From an uncultured Bacteroidales bacterium (GTDB lineage: Bacteria; Bacteroidota; Bacteroidia; Bacteroidales; UBA932): a stretch of DNA of 64,000 nucleotides. The notes beneath the pieces were generated by a model. The model worked only from the letters and a program-made list of their open reading frames with translations. It was not told the origin of the DNA and made no database searches. Shown here one piece after another: positions 50,049-59,617 of the stretch (its first letter is position 1; every line of letters begins with the position of its first letter). The translations under genes and the position numbers were made by a program. The DNA lies in contig CALUPB010000007.1 in assembly GCA_944322585.1 (NCBI GenBank), forward strand, positions 1 through 64,000, in the 5' to 3' direction.

Positions 50049-52412
50049 ATGAACATTATCAACAAGAAGATTGAATTATCCGACGGAAGGGTAATAGAGA
50101 TTGAGACCGGGAAGCTTGCCAAACAGGCTGACGGTTCGGTTGTAGTCAGGATGGGAGGCACGATGCTTCTCGCAGCAGTGACCTGCGCAAAGGATGCGAA
50201 GGACGATGTGGACTTCATGCCGCTCCAGGTGGACTACAAAGAGAAATTTGCTTCAGCCGGAAGATTTCCGGGAGGCTTCATGAAGCGTGAGGGGAAGGCT
50301 TCCGATTATGAAATCCTCATCGCAAGACTTGTGGACAGAGCTCTCAGACCGCTGTTCCCGGAGGATTTCCATGCGGAAGTTTATGTCACTGTAAACCTTA
50401 TTTCAGCTGAAAAGGACATACAGCCGGACGCACTTGCCGGTCTGGCCGCATCGGCGGCACTCGCCGTAAGCGACATTCCTTTCGAAGGCCCGATTTCAGA
50501 GGTCCGTGTCGCAAGGATCAACGGACAGCTCAGGATCGATCCTAATTTCAGCGAGATGGAAAATGCCGACATCGACCTGATGGTCGCTGCCACATACGAC
50601 AACATCATGATGGTCGAGGGAGAGATGAAAGAGGTCAGCGAAGCAGAGATGCTGGAGGCCATCAAGTTCGCCCACGAAGAGATCAAAAAGCACTGCAAGG
50701 TGCAGATGGAACTTATGGAAGAGGCAGGAAAGACCGTGAAGCGGACATACTGCCATGAGGAAAACGATGAAGAGCTCCGTGCAGCTGTCGAGAAATTCTG
50801 CTATGACAGATGCTATGCCATCGCAAAGAGCGGAAGCGGCAAGCATGAGAGATCCGATGCTTTCGATGCCCTCAAGGAAGAATTCTATCAGACAATTCCG
50901 GAAGAAGAGCGCGAGGCCAAGACGATGATGGTGGAGAGATACTACCATGCCGTCGAAAAAAGGGCCATGAGGAACATGATCCTCGACGAGGGGATACGTC
51001 TCGACGGACGTAAATGCAACGAGGTGCGCCCTATATGGTGCGAAGTAGGTTATCTGCCATGTGCACACGGTTCCGCCATATTCACCCGCGGGGAGACGCA
51101 GTCATTGTCCACCGTTACTCTCGGGACCAAACTCGACATGAAAGAGAGGGACGAGGTTCTCATCCAGGGCACTGACCAGTTTGTCCTGCACTACAACTTC
51201 CCTCCATTCTCCACAGGAGAGGCAAAGGCGCAGAGAGGCGTGGGACGCCGCGAGATAGGGCACGGCAATCTGGCATACAGGGCTCTCAAGCCGATGGTGC
51301 CGCTTGCTCCTGAAAATCCGTATGCAGTACGTGTCGTTTCGGATATCCTCGAGTCCAACGGTTCATCATCCATGGCTACAGTATGCGCCGGATGTCTTGC
51401 CCTTATGGACGCCGGAGTGAAGATAAAGAAACCTGTAGCCGGCGTGGCAATGGGCCTTATTACAGACAAGGACAACCCTAACGGCCGCTATGCAATCCTG
51501 ACCGACATTCTCGGAGACGAGGATCACCTCGGAGACATGGATTTCAAGGTGACCGGAACAAAGGACGGCATCACTGCCACCCAGATGGACATCAAGGTGG
51601 ACGGACTCTCATACGATGTGCTTGAAAAGGCTCTTGAGCAGGCCCGCCAGGGAAGGATGCACATCATGGGCGAGATGATGAAAACCATCAGCGAACCTCG
51701 CGAGGACTACAAGCCGTTCGTTCCGCGGATCATCCAGATACGTGTACCGGGAGACTTCATCGGCGCCATCATCGGCAAGGGAGGAGAAGTCATCCAGAAA
51801 ATACAGAAAGAGACCGGCACTACCATCACCATTACGGAAGAGCAGAACAACGGTGTCAGCGAGGGTGTCGTGGACATCTTCGGAGAGAACAGGGATGCCA
51901 TGGACAAGGCTCTCGAATGGATCAACGGTATCTGTGCAGTGCCTGAAGTGGGACAGGTATACCACGGGAAAGTGGTGTCCATCCTCGAATTCGGGGCTTT
52001 CGTGGAAATTCTTCCAGGCAAGGAAGGGCTGCTCCACATCTCAGAACTCGACTGGGGCAAGACCGACAAGGTGGAGGACATCCTCAATGTCGGGGACGAG
52101 GTGGACGTCAAGCTCCTCGAAATCGACCCTAAGACAGGCAAGATGAGACTTTCACGCAAGGCGCTGCTCGATAAGCCGGAAGGCTATGTAGAGCCTGAGC
52201 GCAGGCCGCGTCCTTCATCCGACAGAGGTCCGAGACGCAACGGGAACGGCAATGACCGCCGTAACGGAGAGCGTCCATCCGGGAACGGCAAGGGTCCGCG
52301 CGGCCCGCGTCGCGAAAACCGCGGATCGAAGGCCGAACATGACAACAGCAGGACGGACAACGGTTCCAACGGATACGACGGAGGAAACTACAACGATCCT
52401 GAAATGTTCTAG
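50049..52412 (+). CDS. pnp: Polynucleotide phosphorylase
   Basis: 787 residues. Two RNase PH cores, the second with the phosphorolytic core [18 protein letters not shown], surround an all-helical domain. A KH domain ([16 protein letters not shown] near 577-592) and an S1 domain ([24 protein letters not shown]) follow. The last ~70 residues are an RGN-rich tail ([13 protein letters not shown] onward), common in Bacteroidota RNA-binding proteins. It degrades RNA 3' to 5' with phosphate. A ~210-base leader separates it from the rpsO terminator. Confidence 0.96.
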   Translation: MNIINKKIELSDGRVIEIETGKLAKQADGSVVVRMGGTMLLAAVTCAKDAKDDVDFMPLQVDYKEKFASAGRFPGGFMKREGKASDYEILIARLVDRALRPLFPEDFHAEVYVTVNLISAEKDIQPDALAGLAASAALAVSDIPFEGPISEVRVARINGQLRIDPNFSEMENADIDLMVAATYDNIMMVEGEMKEVSEAEMLEAIKFAHEEIKKHCKVQMELMEEAGKTVKRTYCHEENDEELRAAVEKFCYDRCYAIAKSGSGKHERSDAFDALKEEFYQTIPEEEREAKTMMVERYYHAVEKRAMRNMILDEGIRLDGRKCNEVRPIWCEVGYLPCAHGSAIFTRGETQSLSTVTLGTKLDMKERDEVLIQGTDQFVLHYNFPPFSTGEAKAQRGVGRREIGHGNLAYRALKPMVPLAPENPYAVRVVSDILESNGSSSMATVCAGCLALMDAGVKIKKPVAGVAMGLITDKDNPNGRYAILTDILGDEDHLGDMDFKVTGTKDGITATQMDIKVDGLSYDVLEKALEQARQGRMHIMGEMMKTISEPREDYKPFVPRIIQIRVPGDFIGAIIGKGGEVIQKIQKETGTTITITEEQNNGVSEGVVDIFGENRDAMDKALEWINGICAVPEVGQVYHGKVVSILEFGAFVEILPGKEGLLHISELDWGKTDKVEDILNVGDEVDVKLLEIDPKTGKMRLSRKALLDKPEGYVEPERRPRPSSDRGPRRNGNGNDRRNGERPSGNGKGPRGPRRENRGSKAEHDNSRTDNGSNGYDGGNYNDPEMF

Positions 52413-52452
52413 GAAACAGCTTCCAAAGAACGAAAAGAAGATAATCCTATGG

Positions 52453-52483
52453 CAGGGACGACTACGGACAACAGTCGTCCCTG
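52453..52483 (+). terminator. pnp terminator
   Basis: CAGGGACGACT (52453-52463) pairs perfectly with AGTCGTCCCTG (52473-52483), followed by TTTCATT. Confidence 0.85.
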
Positions 52484-52536
52484 TTTCATTACTCAAGTTT
52501 CGCAAGTCAAGAATTGTATTCCAACGACAAAATCAT

Positions 52537-52544
52537 TACCTTTG
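52537..52544 (+). promoter_or_regulatory. -7 box of the AAA/nuclease-like gene
   Basis: TACCTTTG matches TAnnTTTG, 25 bases before the ATG at 52570. Confidence 0.6.
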
Positions 52545-52569
52545 GCTCTGACTGACAAATTATACTGAT

Positions 52570-54120
52570 ATGCTTTACCCTATAGGTATCCAGAATTTCG
52601 AGAAGCTCCGCGAAGGGGGCTTCGTCTATGTCGACAAGACGGACAAGATATATAATCTTGTGTCACATGGCGGATATTATTTTCTGAGCCGCCCGAGACG
52701 CTTCGGGAAGAGTCTTCTCGTTTCGACGATGGGAGCCTATTTCCAGGGGAAAAGGGAGCTTTTCAATGGGCTGGCCATAGACACCCTTGAAAAAGACTGG
52801 GTGAAGTATCCTGTCCTGCACCTTTCTCTCGGAGGCTCGTCATACACTTCAATGCATGAATTAGAGAGCAAGCTCTCCTATCTGATGGACACTTTGGAAA
52901 ACGAATACGGCATCGTGCATACTGCAGATACTACAGAGAGCGTGAGATTCAGCAACATCATCAGGACGGCCCACTCTATGACCGGCCGTAAAGTCGCCGT
53001 CCTTATCGATGAATATGACAAGCCCCTGATCGACAACATTGATAACAGCAGTCTCTATGACCAGATCCGGAGCAAACTCCAGGGACTCTACAGTGTCCTC
53101 AAGGAAGAGGACAGCAATATATGTTTCGGTTTCCTGACGGGAGTGACGAAAATCGGAAAACTGAGCATTTTCAGCGGACTCAACAATTTACGGGACATCT
53201 CCATGCTGCCGCAATATGCAGACATCTGCGGCATATCCGAATCGGATCTCAGACACTATTTCGGGGAAAGTGTCAGGGAACTTGCGGAAGCGAACAGTCT
53301 GACAGTGGATGAGTGTTACGGGAAGCTAACGGATATGTATGACGGCTATCATTTCAGCAGGAATAGTGTCGGGATGTACAACCCGTTCAGTCTTCTGAAT
53401 ACCTTCGCGGGGCAGGAATTCAATGACTACTGGTTCGAAACCGGGACACCGACATTCTTAGTGAAACTGCTCAGGCAGACTGGCTACGACATCTCCAGAC
53501 TGGCTGAAAACGACGTGGAGATTGACGCTGATATGATTTCCGGGGTCAATGACTACGTGAATGACCCGATACCGGTAATGTACCAGAGCGGGTACCTGAC
53601 GATCAAGGACTATGACGGTATGTTCCGGGTCTACAAATTAGGCTTTCCGAACATGGAGGTCAGAAAAGGGTTCATGAAAATGCTCCTGAGTGTGTACTCA
53701 CCGTTGCCGGAGAGAGAGGGGAACGTCCTGGTGTCCAAGCTCTACAAGGCAGTGACCGGAGGAAAGCCCGAAGAAATGATGAAAATATTGGAGGCCCTGT
53801 TCGCCCGGGCAAACTACCAGATACAGGGGAATGCGGAAAAGGACTTCCAGTATGCGATGTACATCATCTTCGAGTTGCTCGGAGAATATGTCCAGACGGA
53901 GAAACAGACCAGCAACGGCAGGATCGACATACTCCTCCAGACAAAGGACTACATCTATGTCATGGAACTGAAAGTGGACAGCACGGCAGACGAAGCCCTG
54001 AAGCAGATAGAGGAGAAGGGATATGCCAGACCGTTCGCCGCGGACCCTCGCAGGCTCTATAAAATCGGTGTCAGCTTCTCCACCGCCACACGTCGTATCG
54101 AAGACTGGAAAATTGTCTGA
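52570..54120 (+). CDS. AAA-ATPase-like protein with PD-(D/E)XK-type C-terminus
   Basis: 516 residues. The N-terminal AAA_ATPase-like region has FVYVDKTDKIY, the P-loop-like SRPRRFGKSLLVST near 38-51, and Walker B VAVLIDEYDKPL near 136. The C-terminal domain (about 420-510) carries GRIDILLQTKDYIYVMELKVD, the D-x(n)-ELK pattern of PD-(D/E)XK nuclease folds (DUF1703). These proteins occur in many copies in gut Bacteroidales. Their task is unsettled, and roles in DNA restriction or mobile-DNA control have been proposed. It stands alone with its own promoter. Confidence 0.85.
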   Translation: MLYPIGIQNFEKLREGGFVYVDKTDKIYNLVSHGGYYFLSRPRRFGKSLLVSTMGAYFQGKRELFNGLAIDTLEKDWVKYPVLHLSLGGSSYTSMHELESKLSYLMDTLENEYGIVHTADTTESVRFSNIIRTAHSMTGRKVAVLIDEYDKPLIDNIDNSSLYDQIRSKLQGLYSVLKEEDSNICFGFLTGVTKIGKLSIFSGLNNLRDISMLPQYADICGISESDLRHYFGESVRELAEANSLTVDECYGKLTDMYDGYHFSRNSVGMYNPFSLLNTFAGQEFNDYWFETGTPTFLVKLLRQTGYDISRLAENDVEIDADMISGVNDYVNDPIPVMYQSGYLTIKDYDGMFRVYKLGFPNMEVRKGFMKMLLSVYSPLPEREGNVLVSKLYKAVTGGKPEEMMKILEALFARANYQIQGNAEKDFQYAMYIIFELLGEYVQTEKQTSNGRIDILLQTKDYIYVMELKVDSTADEALKQIEEKGYARPFAADPRRLYKIGVSFSTATRRIEDWKIV

Positions 54121-54225
54121 TATTCACGACGCCACGTGCGGCATCATGCCACAACATGCCGGCATGCCGACATCAAACAGAATTGCGGATACTAAATACA
54201 TTAAGAAACAACAAAACATCTGAAC

Positions 54226-54381
54226 ATGTCATTCTGGAGAGTACTTTTATCCATCATTTTCCCGCCGTTGGCCGTCCTGGACAAAGGTTGCGGCTCCATC
54301 CTTATCGTATTGCTTCTCACCTGTGCCGGATGGATCCCCGGCGTTATCGCCGCACTGATCATCCTCAACAAGAACAGCTGA
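54226..54381 (+). CDS. Pmp3/YqaE-type small membrane protein
   Basis: 51 residues: MSFWRVLLSIIFPPLAVLDK, then CGSILIVLLLTCAGWIPGVI, then AALIILNKNS. Two TM helices and the FPPLAV and GWIPGVIAALI motifs are diagnostic of the Pmp3 (UPF0057) family, stress-linked membrane peptides that affect membrane potential in yeast and plants. Its job in Bacteroidota is not known. It has its own short frame 105 bases after the AAA gene and no close neighbour downstream. Confidence 0.88.
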   Translation: MSFWRVLLSIIFPPLAVLDKGCGSILIVLLLTCAGWIPGVIAALIILNKNS

Positions 54382-54540
54382 AGCAGGGCAAACAAGGAAG
54401 TCCGAACCGGTTCAAACGCAGGCAGCAAGCCGGGCAGAGACACGGCTGCTGCTTCATAGCAAGATGAAATACCGAATAAGACACTGTTCCAGTGCAAGGC
54501 GGGAAGCCGGAGGAAAAAGACACGTAAACTGTTCCAGAAC

Positions 54541-54618
54541 GAGTCAGGGTGAAACAGGCTAATTCAGGGCGAGACAGGATAAATCAGAACTATCCGGGCG
54601 AGACAGGATGAGTCAGAG
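54541..54618 (+). repeat. Degenerate ~21-bp tandem repeat
   Basis: Three to four imperfect units around CAGGGCGAGACAGGATAA run from 54541 into the 3' end of the LysR gene (stop 54613). ACTGTTCCAG also occurs twice (near 54483 and 54529). Decayed minisatellite-like DNA. No gene is seen in 54382-54612. Confidence 0.5.
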
Positions 54619-55515
54619 CGAAACGGTACGGTATTCGGAAACTGCCGATGAGGAGTTCAGGAGCTGGATGAACTCATAGGCCGACCGCTTGCGGTAGGTG
54701 TTCTTCAGGACATGGACACAGCCTTCCATCTCGCTGCCAGGAGCGTCTATCGGGATGGCTTTCAGAAGCGGTTCGTTATGGATTGTAGCCTCGGAAAGGA
54801 CAGAGACAAGATTGCTCTTGCGCACAAGCTGAAGAAGAATATTCACTTCATTCAACTCGGCACGTATGCTGAATTCGTAGTCAGACCTGGAAGGGATAGC
54901 TTCAAAGGCATTCCTCGACTGCAGGCCTCTGGCCGGCATGATAAGGTTATAGGCAGACAGATCCTTGAGACTGATGGACCGGCGTTCGGCTATGGGATGT
55001 CCCGACCTGACTATTGCAGACAGCCTGTTGTAAAACAGCGTATAGGAATTGATGTCCGGATATCGCCTTGTAGGCTTGAAAGCCAGGACAAAATCCACCT
55101 CCCGCTTCTCCAGCATCTGCATGAGCTCTTCCATGGACTTGCAGCAGATATCGATCCTTACAGACGGATAGTTCTTCATGAACTCATCCACTGTCTCCGT
55201 CAGGATAGGGATGAACGTATATGTGACCCCTATCTTCAGCGTGCCGGTCAGCATCTGCTTGAGGTCATTGATCCTGTCTATGCAGGTTGCGGCGCTGTGG
55301 ATGGCATCTATTGCATAAGGCAGCATTTCCTGTCCGGCCTCCGTGAGGGACACGCTGTGGCTCGAACGCTCGAACAGCTGGATGCCCATCTCATCCTCAA
55401 GCTGTCGTATCTGCTGCGAAAGGGTGCTCTGCGTCACATAAAGGGACTTTGCGGCTTCGGAAAAGTTCAGCGTTTCGGCAGCCTTTACGAAATATTTCAG
55501 TTGTCTCAGTTCCAT
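54613..55515 (-). CDS. LysR-type transcriptional regulator
   Basis: 300 residues. The N-terminal winged HTH reads MELRQLKYFVKAAETLNFSEAAKSLYVTQSTLSQQIRQLE. The rest is a two-lobed periplasmic-binding-type effector domain (LKIGVTYTFIPIL onward). It resembles CynR/CysB-type activators. It lies downstream of the thrE genes in the same direction with a ~110-base gap, so it may control that exporter. That is only positional evidence. The last codons overlap the degenerate tandem repeat. Confidence 0.9.
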   Translation of the reverse strand: MELRQLKYFVKAAETLNFSEAAKSLYVTQSTLSQQIRQLEDEMGIQLFERSSHSVSLTEAGQEMLPYAIDAIHSAATCIDRINDLKQMLTGTLKIGVTYTFIPILTETVDEFMKNYPSVRIDICCKSMEELMQMLEKREVDFVLAFKPTRRYPDINSYTLFYNRLSAIVRSGHPIAERRSISLKDLSAYNLIMPARGLQSRNAFEAIPSRSDYEFSIRAELNEVNILLQLVRKSNLVSVLSEATIHNEPLLKAIPIDAPGSEMEGCVHVLKNTYRKRSAYEFIQLLNSSSAVSEYRTVSL

Positions 55516-55625
55516 ATCATCAACTGTTAAGGATTCCTCCGTGTCTTACGGACTACCCGGCAGGACAGGCTATCCGCCGGCAGACACGGTCGCCGGGACG
55601 GACGTGAACAGTCCTATAGAGGGCT

Positions 55626-56111
55626 TCAGATCTGTCTGGTGGCTCTGAATGAAATCCGTTTGAAGATGAATATCGGGATCGTCACCCCGATTGCCATCAT
55701 CAGAAGAACTGCCAGACAGGTCAGACCGTTCGAACCGCAAAGATAGGAATAATGATGGAACTCCGCTTCCCCTCCTGTAAGGCAAAGGATAAGATTCTGG
55801 AAAGTCCTGTATGCATACATTCCGGGAATCATAGGAAGAAGAGCAGGAAACGAGATTGCCTCGGCCGGGGTCTTTGCCCTCGGAGCCATGAATACGGCAA
55901 GAAGTCCGATGACCGCAGCCGCTATCAGGCTGGCGAGCACGAGATGCATCCCCGCGACATTCATCAGCACATACCTCAGAGAATGCCCGACAGCAGCTAT
56001 GCCTGCGCAAAAAGGATATGCCTTATGGGGCGGGTTGCTTATGCTTGCAAATCCGACGGATGCGGCCGCTGCAAAAAACGCATCCTGCAATGTACCGAAT
56101 ATGATATCCAT
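55626..56111 (-). CDS. Threonine/serine exporter, ThrE_2-type small subunit
   Basis: 161 residues with five hydrophobic helices. FCAGIAAVGHSLRYVLM, ISFPALLPMIPGMYAYRTF and the C-terminal GVTIPIFIFKR fit the DUF3815/ThrE_2 half of the threonine/serine exporter. In two-gene versions it works with the DUF1212 protein, here encoded just upstream (49-base gap). It probably exports Thr/Ser or related small metabolites. Confidence 0.87.
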   Translation of the reverse strand: MDIIFGTLQDAFFAAAASVGFASISNPPHKAYPFCAGIAAVGHSLRYVLMNVAGMHLVLASLIAAAVIGLLAVFMAPRAKTPAEAISFPALLPMIPGMYAYRTFQNLILCLTGGEAEFHHYSYLCGSNGLTCLAVLLMMAIGVTIPIFIFKRISFRATRQI

Positions 56112-56160
56112 AACACCGAAATTCTTAATGAAAAATTATGGCCGGACATGCCGGCACGAT

Positions 56161-56985
56161 TCAGAACCATCGGAGGTTCATGACAAGAAAACCTCCGCAC
56201 AGTCCGGCCGAAAGGCAGGCTGTCAATACCATTGCATCCAGGAACCTGTTCAGGAAACTTATATAGTGCCCGTCCAGAAGGTCGCTCATGGAATTGAGAT
56301 AAGGTACACCCGGCACGAGATAGAGCACACTTGTCCCCAATGCTATTTCCGGAGTCGTGCCGATATTGAACACATATCCAGCGGACGCTATGACAGAGGA
56401 TACGAAGGATGCACAGATGAACACTATCCTGATATCTATCCTGTCTTCCAGCATTATCTGCCTTAGCCGGAATCCCGCGAGAGTCGCGAGGAAAACTATC
56501 CCCATCGAAATGAAGTCGCCGCCGAAAAGCCTGCAGAAAGAGGCGTTCGCCAGCGAAGCAAGCAGGAGCACGATCCATCTGTTCTCCGCCGGAGTGTCCA
56601 GTATCTCCTCCATCCTCCTGCGTGCCTCCCGGAAATCCACCTTCCCGTCATGGAATTCCCAGCTCAGGCGGCTCATCGCAGTATTGATGCAGAAACTCGT
56701 TCCCGCCTTGCGTATCTTCTGGATATTGCTGTATGAATGGAGGTGTCCCTTGTCCCATACGGTCATCTGTACGGCAGTAGGCATTATCATCATAGAATAG
56801 TCCACTTCCATGGTCTCCGCCATCCTCTGTACATTTTTCTCTATCCGGATGCATGTGGCGCCGCAACCGAGAAGGGAGGCAGCATATTCCGAAAGGAACA
56901 CGCATGCCTCCTTCACTGTGACATGACATGCCTCCGCATCATACGGAGCTCCTGCCTGCCGAAGTCCGATGCTATTCTCCGTCAT
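56161..56985 (-). CDS. Threonine/serine exporter, ThrE N-terminal domain protein
   Basis: 274 residues. The DUF1212 signature is EYAASLLGCGATCIRIEKNVQRMAETM followed by MIMPTAVQMTVW. Then come about five TM helices with GTSVLYLVPGVPYLNSMSDLLDGHY. It is the larger half of a split ThrE-type exporter. The start lies inside the 3' end of a small membrane-protein gene (14-base overlap), so translation is probably coupled. Confidence 0.88.
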   Translation of the reverse strand: MTENSIGLRQAGAPYDAEACHVTVKEACVFLSEYAASLLGCGATCIRIEKNVQRMAETMEVDYSMMIMPTAVQMTVWDKGHLHSYSNIQKIRKAGTSFCINTAMSRLSWEFHDGKVDFREARRRMEEILDTPAENRWIVLLLASLANASFCRLFGGDFISMGIVFLATLAGFRLRQIMLEDRIDIRIVFICASFVSSVIASAGYVFNIGTTPEIALGTSVLYLVPGVPYLNSMSDLLDGHYISFLNRFLDAMVLTACLSAGLCGGFLVMNLRWF

Positions 56986-57148
56986 CCTCTGTGGTGTATT
57001 TCCAGTTGTTCACTCTCTGTCCAGTCTCCCCGTCGAATATATGTCCGTCCGACGGGGCCGTCTCCCTGCTTCCGGAAAATGTCTTAACAATCATCACGAT
57101 GGCTACGCAAACCAGTACCATCACCCAAATCATCATCTGTGTACTCAT
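56972..57148 (-). CDS. Small single-TM protein preceding thrE
   Basis: 58 residues from MSTQMMIWVMVL. One TM helix (about 5-24) is followed by a polar acidic tail (SRETAPSDGHIFDGETGQR to EDDGE). The -7 box at 57176-57183 precludes the longer start upstream. It overlaps the thrE large-subunit gene by 14 bases and leads the operon. I recognise no family. An accessory role for the exporter is inferred from position only. Confidence 0.6.
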   Translation of the reverse strand: MSTQMMIWVMVLVCVAIVMIVKTFSGSRETAPSDGHIFDGETGQRVNNWKYTTEDDGE

Positions 57149-57175
57149 AACTAACGAACCTTTTAAAAACGGGCG

Positions 57176-57183
57176 CAAAAATA
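57176..57183 (-). promoter_or_regulatory. -7 box of the thrE operon
   Basis: The minus strand reads TATTTTTG (TAnnTTTG), 28 bases before the small membrane-protein ATG. Confidence 0.6.
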
Positions 57184-57315
57184 GATGCTCTGCCATTAAC
57201 GGCAAAGCATCGGCATCGGAAAATTTCGATAGGAGCTATCGGTATGACTAATATCTTCTGTAACTCAACAGAACACTCATGGGATACACCGCCGTATAAA
57301 CCGATCCATCCTGTC

Positions 57316-59535
57316 TTACAGCGTGAAATCCACACTACGGAGATGTACGCTGTCACCTCCTGTCATCAGAGTAAACCTGCCAGGTTCGACGATATATTCC
57401 AGTCGCTCATCGTAGAAACCGAGCTGGCTGTCCGTAATGTCGAAGACGACTTCTGCCACTTCTCCGGGTCCGAGAGCTATCTTCCGGAATCCTTTCAGTT
57501 CCTTCACAGGACGCGTGACGGAAGCCACATCATCGCGCACATAAAGCTGGACGACTTCCTCTCCTGCATATTTCCCTGTATTTCTGACACATACTTTCAC
57601 TTTGGCATGAATATCCTCTCCGTCACCGGACAGAAGTTCCGGAGCCGAATATTCGAATGTCGTATAAGACAATCCGTATCCGAACGGATATGCCGGTCCA
57701 TTAGGTATATCCTGATAGCGGGAATGCCACCATCCGCTGGATTCCGGTCTGCCTGTACTTTTCTGCTGGTAATAGAGAGGGATCTGACCGTTATGCAGCG
57801 GGAATGTCATCGGAAGTTTTCCGGACGGATTATAGTCTCCCCAAAGTACATTGCAGATTGCATTTCCGCTTTCACTTCCGAGCCACCATGTACACAGTAC
57901 AGAAGCAGCAGCCTCGCGTGCCTCATTGAATATGACCGGACGCCCGCACATCAGCAGGACAACAACGGGTTTCCCCGATGCAGCCAGCATGGAAACAAGT
58001 GCCTGCTGCTCCTGTGCGATGGAAATATCCCCGCGACAACGCATTTCGCCGCTGTTTTCAGCCCGCTCCCCTATAGTAACAACCACCGCATCCGCCTGCC
58101 TTGCATAAGACATGGTCAGGGATGTATCCTTCAACTCCCCTGTCCCGAGATCATATCCGTCACTGTAGAGCACATCCACACCGCGCTCCATCATGGCATC
58201 ATAAAGCGTGACCACCCGGCTCTGGTCGGCACATGACCACATCCCGCACATGTCATAACGGGACTTCGAAAGAGGACCGACCAATGCCACTTTCCTGATA
58301 TCCGGAGACAGAGGGAGGAAATTGTTTTCATTCTCAAGCAGGACTATGGATCTTTCCGCAACATAGAGGGCGTCTTCCCTTGACTTTGCGGAGCCTATGA
58401 CAGTCCGCTCCCTCTCCTCGTTACAATAGCGGAAAGGATCTTCGAAAAGGCCGAGTCTGTTCTGTTCAAGGACACGTCTCACAGCATCATCTACAAACTT
58501 CTCAGGAACAGAACCGTCTCTTACCAGTTCCACGAGAAAGTCCGCATAACAGCCGGTCGACATTTCCATATCAAGCCCTGCCATTACGCCCTGTCTTGCC
58601 GCATCTTTCCTGTCAACCGCACAACGGTGGTTCACCACTTCCCCCAAAGAGGCATAGTCGGATACCGTAAATCCGTCGAATCCCCAGGAATCCTTGAGAA
58701 GACCGCGGAGCAGGTCACCGTTCACAGTACATGGAACACTGTTGAAATCATTGAATGCAGTCATCACCGTAGCTGCTCCGGCTTCGACTCCGGCCTTGTA
58801 GGGCAGCATATAGAAATTGGCGAACTGTCCCATCGACATATCCACACTATTGTATTCCTTTCCGGCAATTACGGCTCCATAACCTGCAAAATGCTTTATG
58901 CAAGACAGGACAGTGGCGGTGTCCGAAAGATCTTCCCCTTGAAAACCTTTTACCCTGGCACGTGCCACTGCCGCCCCATAGAATGGGTCCTCGCCTGCGC
59001 CTTCCATCACTCTGCCCCATCTGGCATCCCATCCGACATCAACCATGGGCGCAAATGTCCAGTGTATCCCGGCAGCCGAAGCCTCCCGGGCTGCACATCG
59101 TGCCGCCCGCTCTATCACCTCCATATCGAAACTCGAGGCCTCGGCAAGAGGGATCGGGAAACCTGTCCTGTAACCATGGATAACATCCTTCCCGAAAATA
59201 AGGGGTATCCGCAGTCTGGATTTCATCGCCAGCTCCTGATATTTCCTGGTAGCCGCCACACCTTCGACATTCAGCATGGAGCCTACACGGCCCTCTTCAA
59301 TAGCCTTAATATAATTCCCTGTCCTGACAGCAGGTCCGGTCGTAAAATTGGCCGGTATCTGAACCATCTGACCCACCTTCTCTTCCAGAGTCATTTTTCT
59401 CATAAGGGCAGATATGAATCTGTCCATCTCCCTGTCTTCCGAGGATTCCGTTTTCCGGATACCGTCCGCTCCGGCAGCAGATATGGTTCCGGCCATGAAA
59501 AAAGCCAGAACCGGCAAAATCAATCTGATCTTCAT
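57316..59535 (-). CDS. Periplasmic beta-glucosidase, GH3 (BglX-like)
   Basis: 739 residues. The signal peptide ends near AAGADG. The (beta/alpha)8 domain carries the KHFAGYGAV region and the nucleophile Asp in GFDGFTVSDYASLGEV. The second domain has GPLSKSRYDMCGMWS and the acid/base-side CRGDISIAQEQQAL. A fibronectin-III-like C-terminal domain (VKVCVRNTGKYAGEEVVQLYV) completes the family layout and length. It cleaves terminal beta-glucosides from oligosaccharides in the periplasm. It stands as a single transcription unit. Confidence 0.92.
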   Translation of the reverse strand: MKIRLILPVLAFFMAGTISAAGADGIRKTESSEDREMDRFISALMRKMTLEEKVGQMVQIPANFTTGPAVRTGNYIKAIEEGRVGSMLNVEGVAATRKYQELAMKSRLRIPLIFGKDVIHGYRTGFPIPLAEASSFDMEVIERAARCAAREASAAGIHWTFAPMVDVGWDARWGRVMEGAGEDPFYGAAVARARVKGFQGEDLSDTATVLSCIKHFAGYGAVIAGKEYNSVDMSMGQFANFYMLPYKAGVEAGAATVMTAFNDFNSVPCTVNGDLLRGLLKDSWGFDGFTVSDYASLGEVVNHRCAVDRKDAARQGVMAGLDMEMSTGCYADFLVELVRDGSVPEKFVDDAVRRVLEQNRLGLFEDPFRYCNEERERTVIGSAKSREDALYVAERSIVLLENENNFLPLSPDIRKVALVGPLSKSRYDMCGMWSCADQSRVVTLYDAMMERGVDVLYSDGYDLGTGELKDTSLTMSYARQADAVVVTIGERAENSGEMRCRGDISIAQEQQALVSMLAASGKPVVVLLMCGRPVIFNEAREAAASVLCTWWLGSESGNAICNVLWGDYNPSGKLPMTFPLHNGQIPLYYQQKSTGRPESSGWWHSRYQDIPNGPAYPFGYGLSYTTFEYSAPELLSGDGEDIHAKVKVCVRNTGKYAGEEVVQLYVRDDVASVTRPVKELKGFRKIALGPGEVAEVVFDITDSQLGFYDERLEYIVEPGRFTLMTGGDSVHLRSVDFTL

Positions 59536-59617
59536 TCCAATATAGATTTTAGATCTTTCTTTTTCATTATTTACGTTCGTATTCTGTCCGCATTTTCTGA
59601 ATTTTCAAGTCAGCCGG

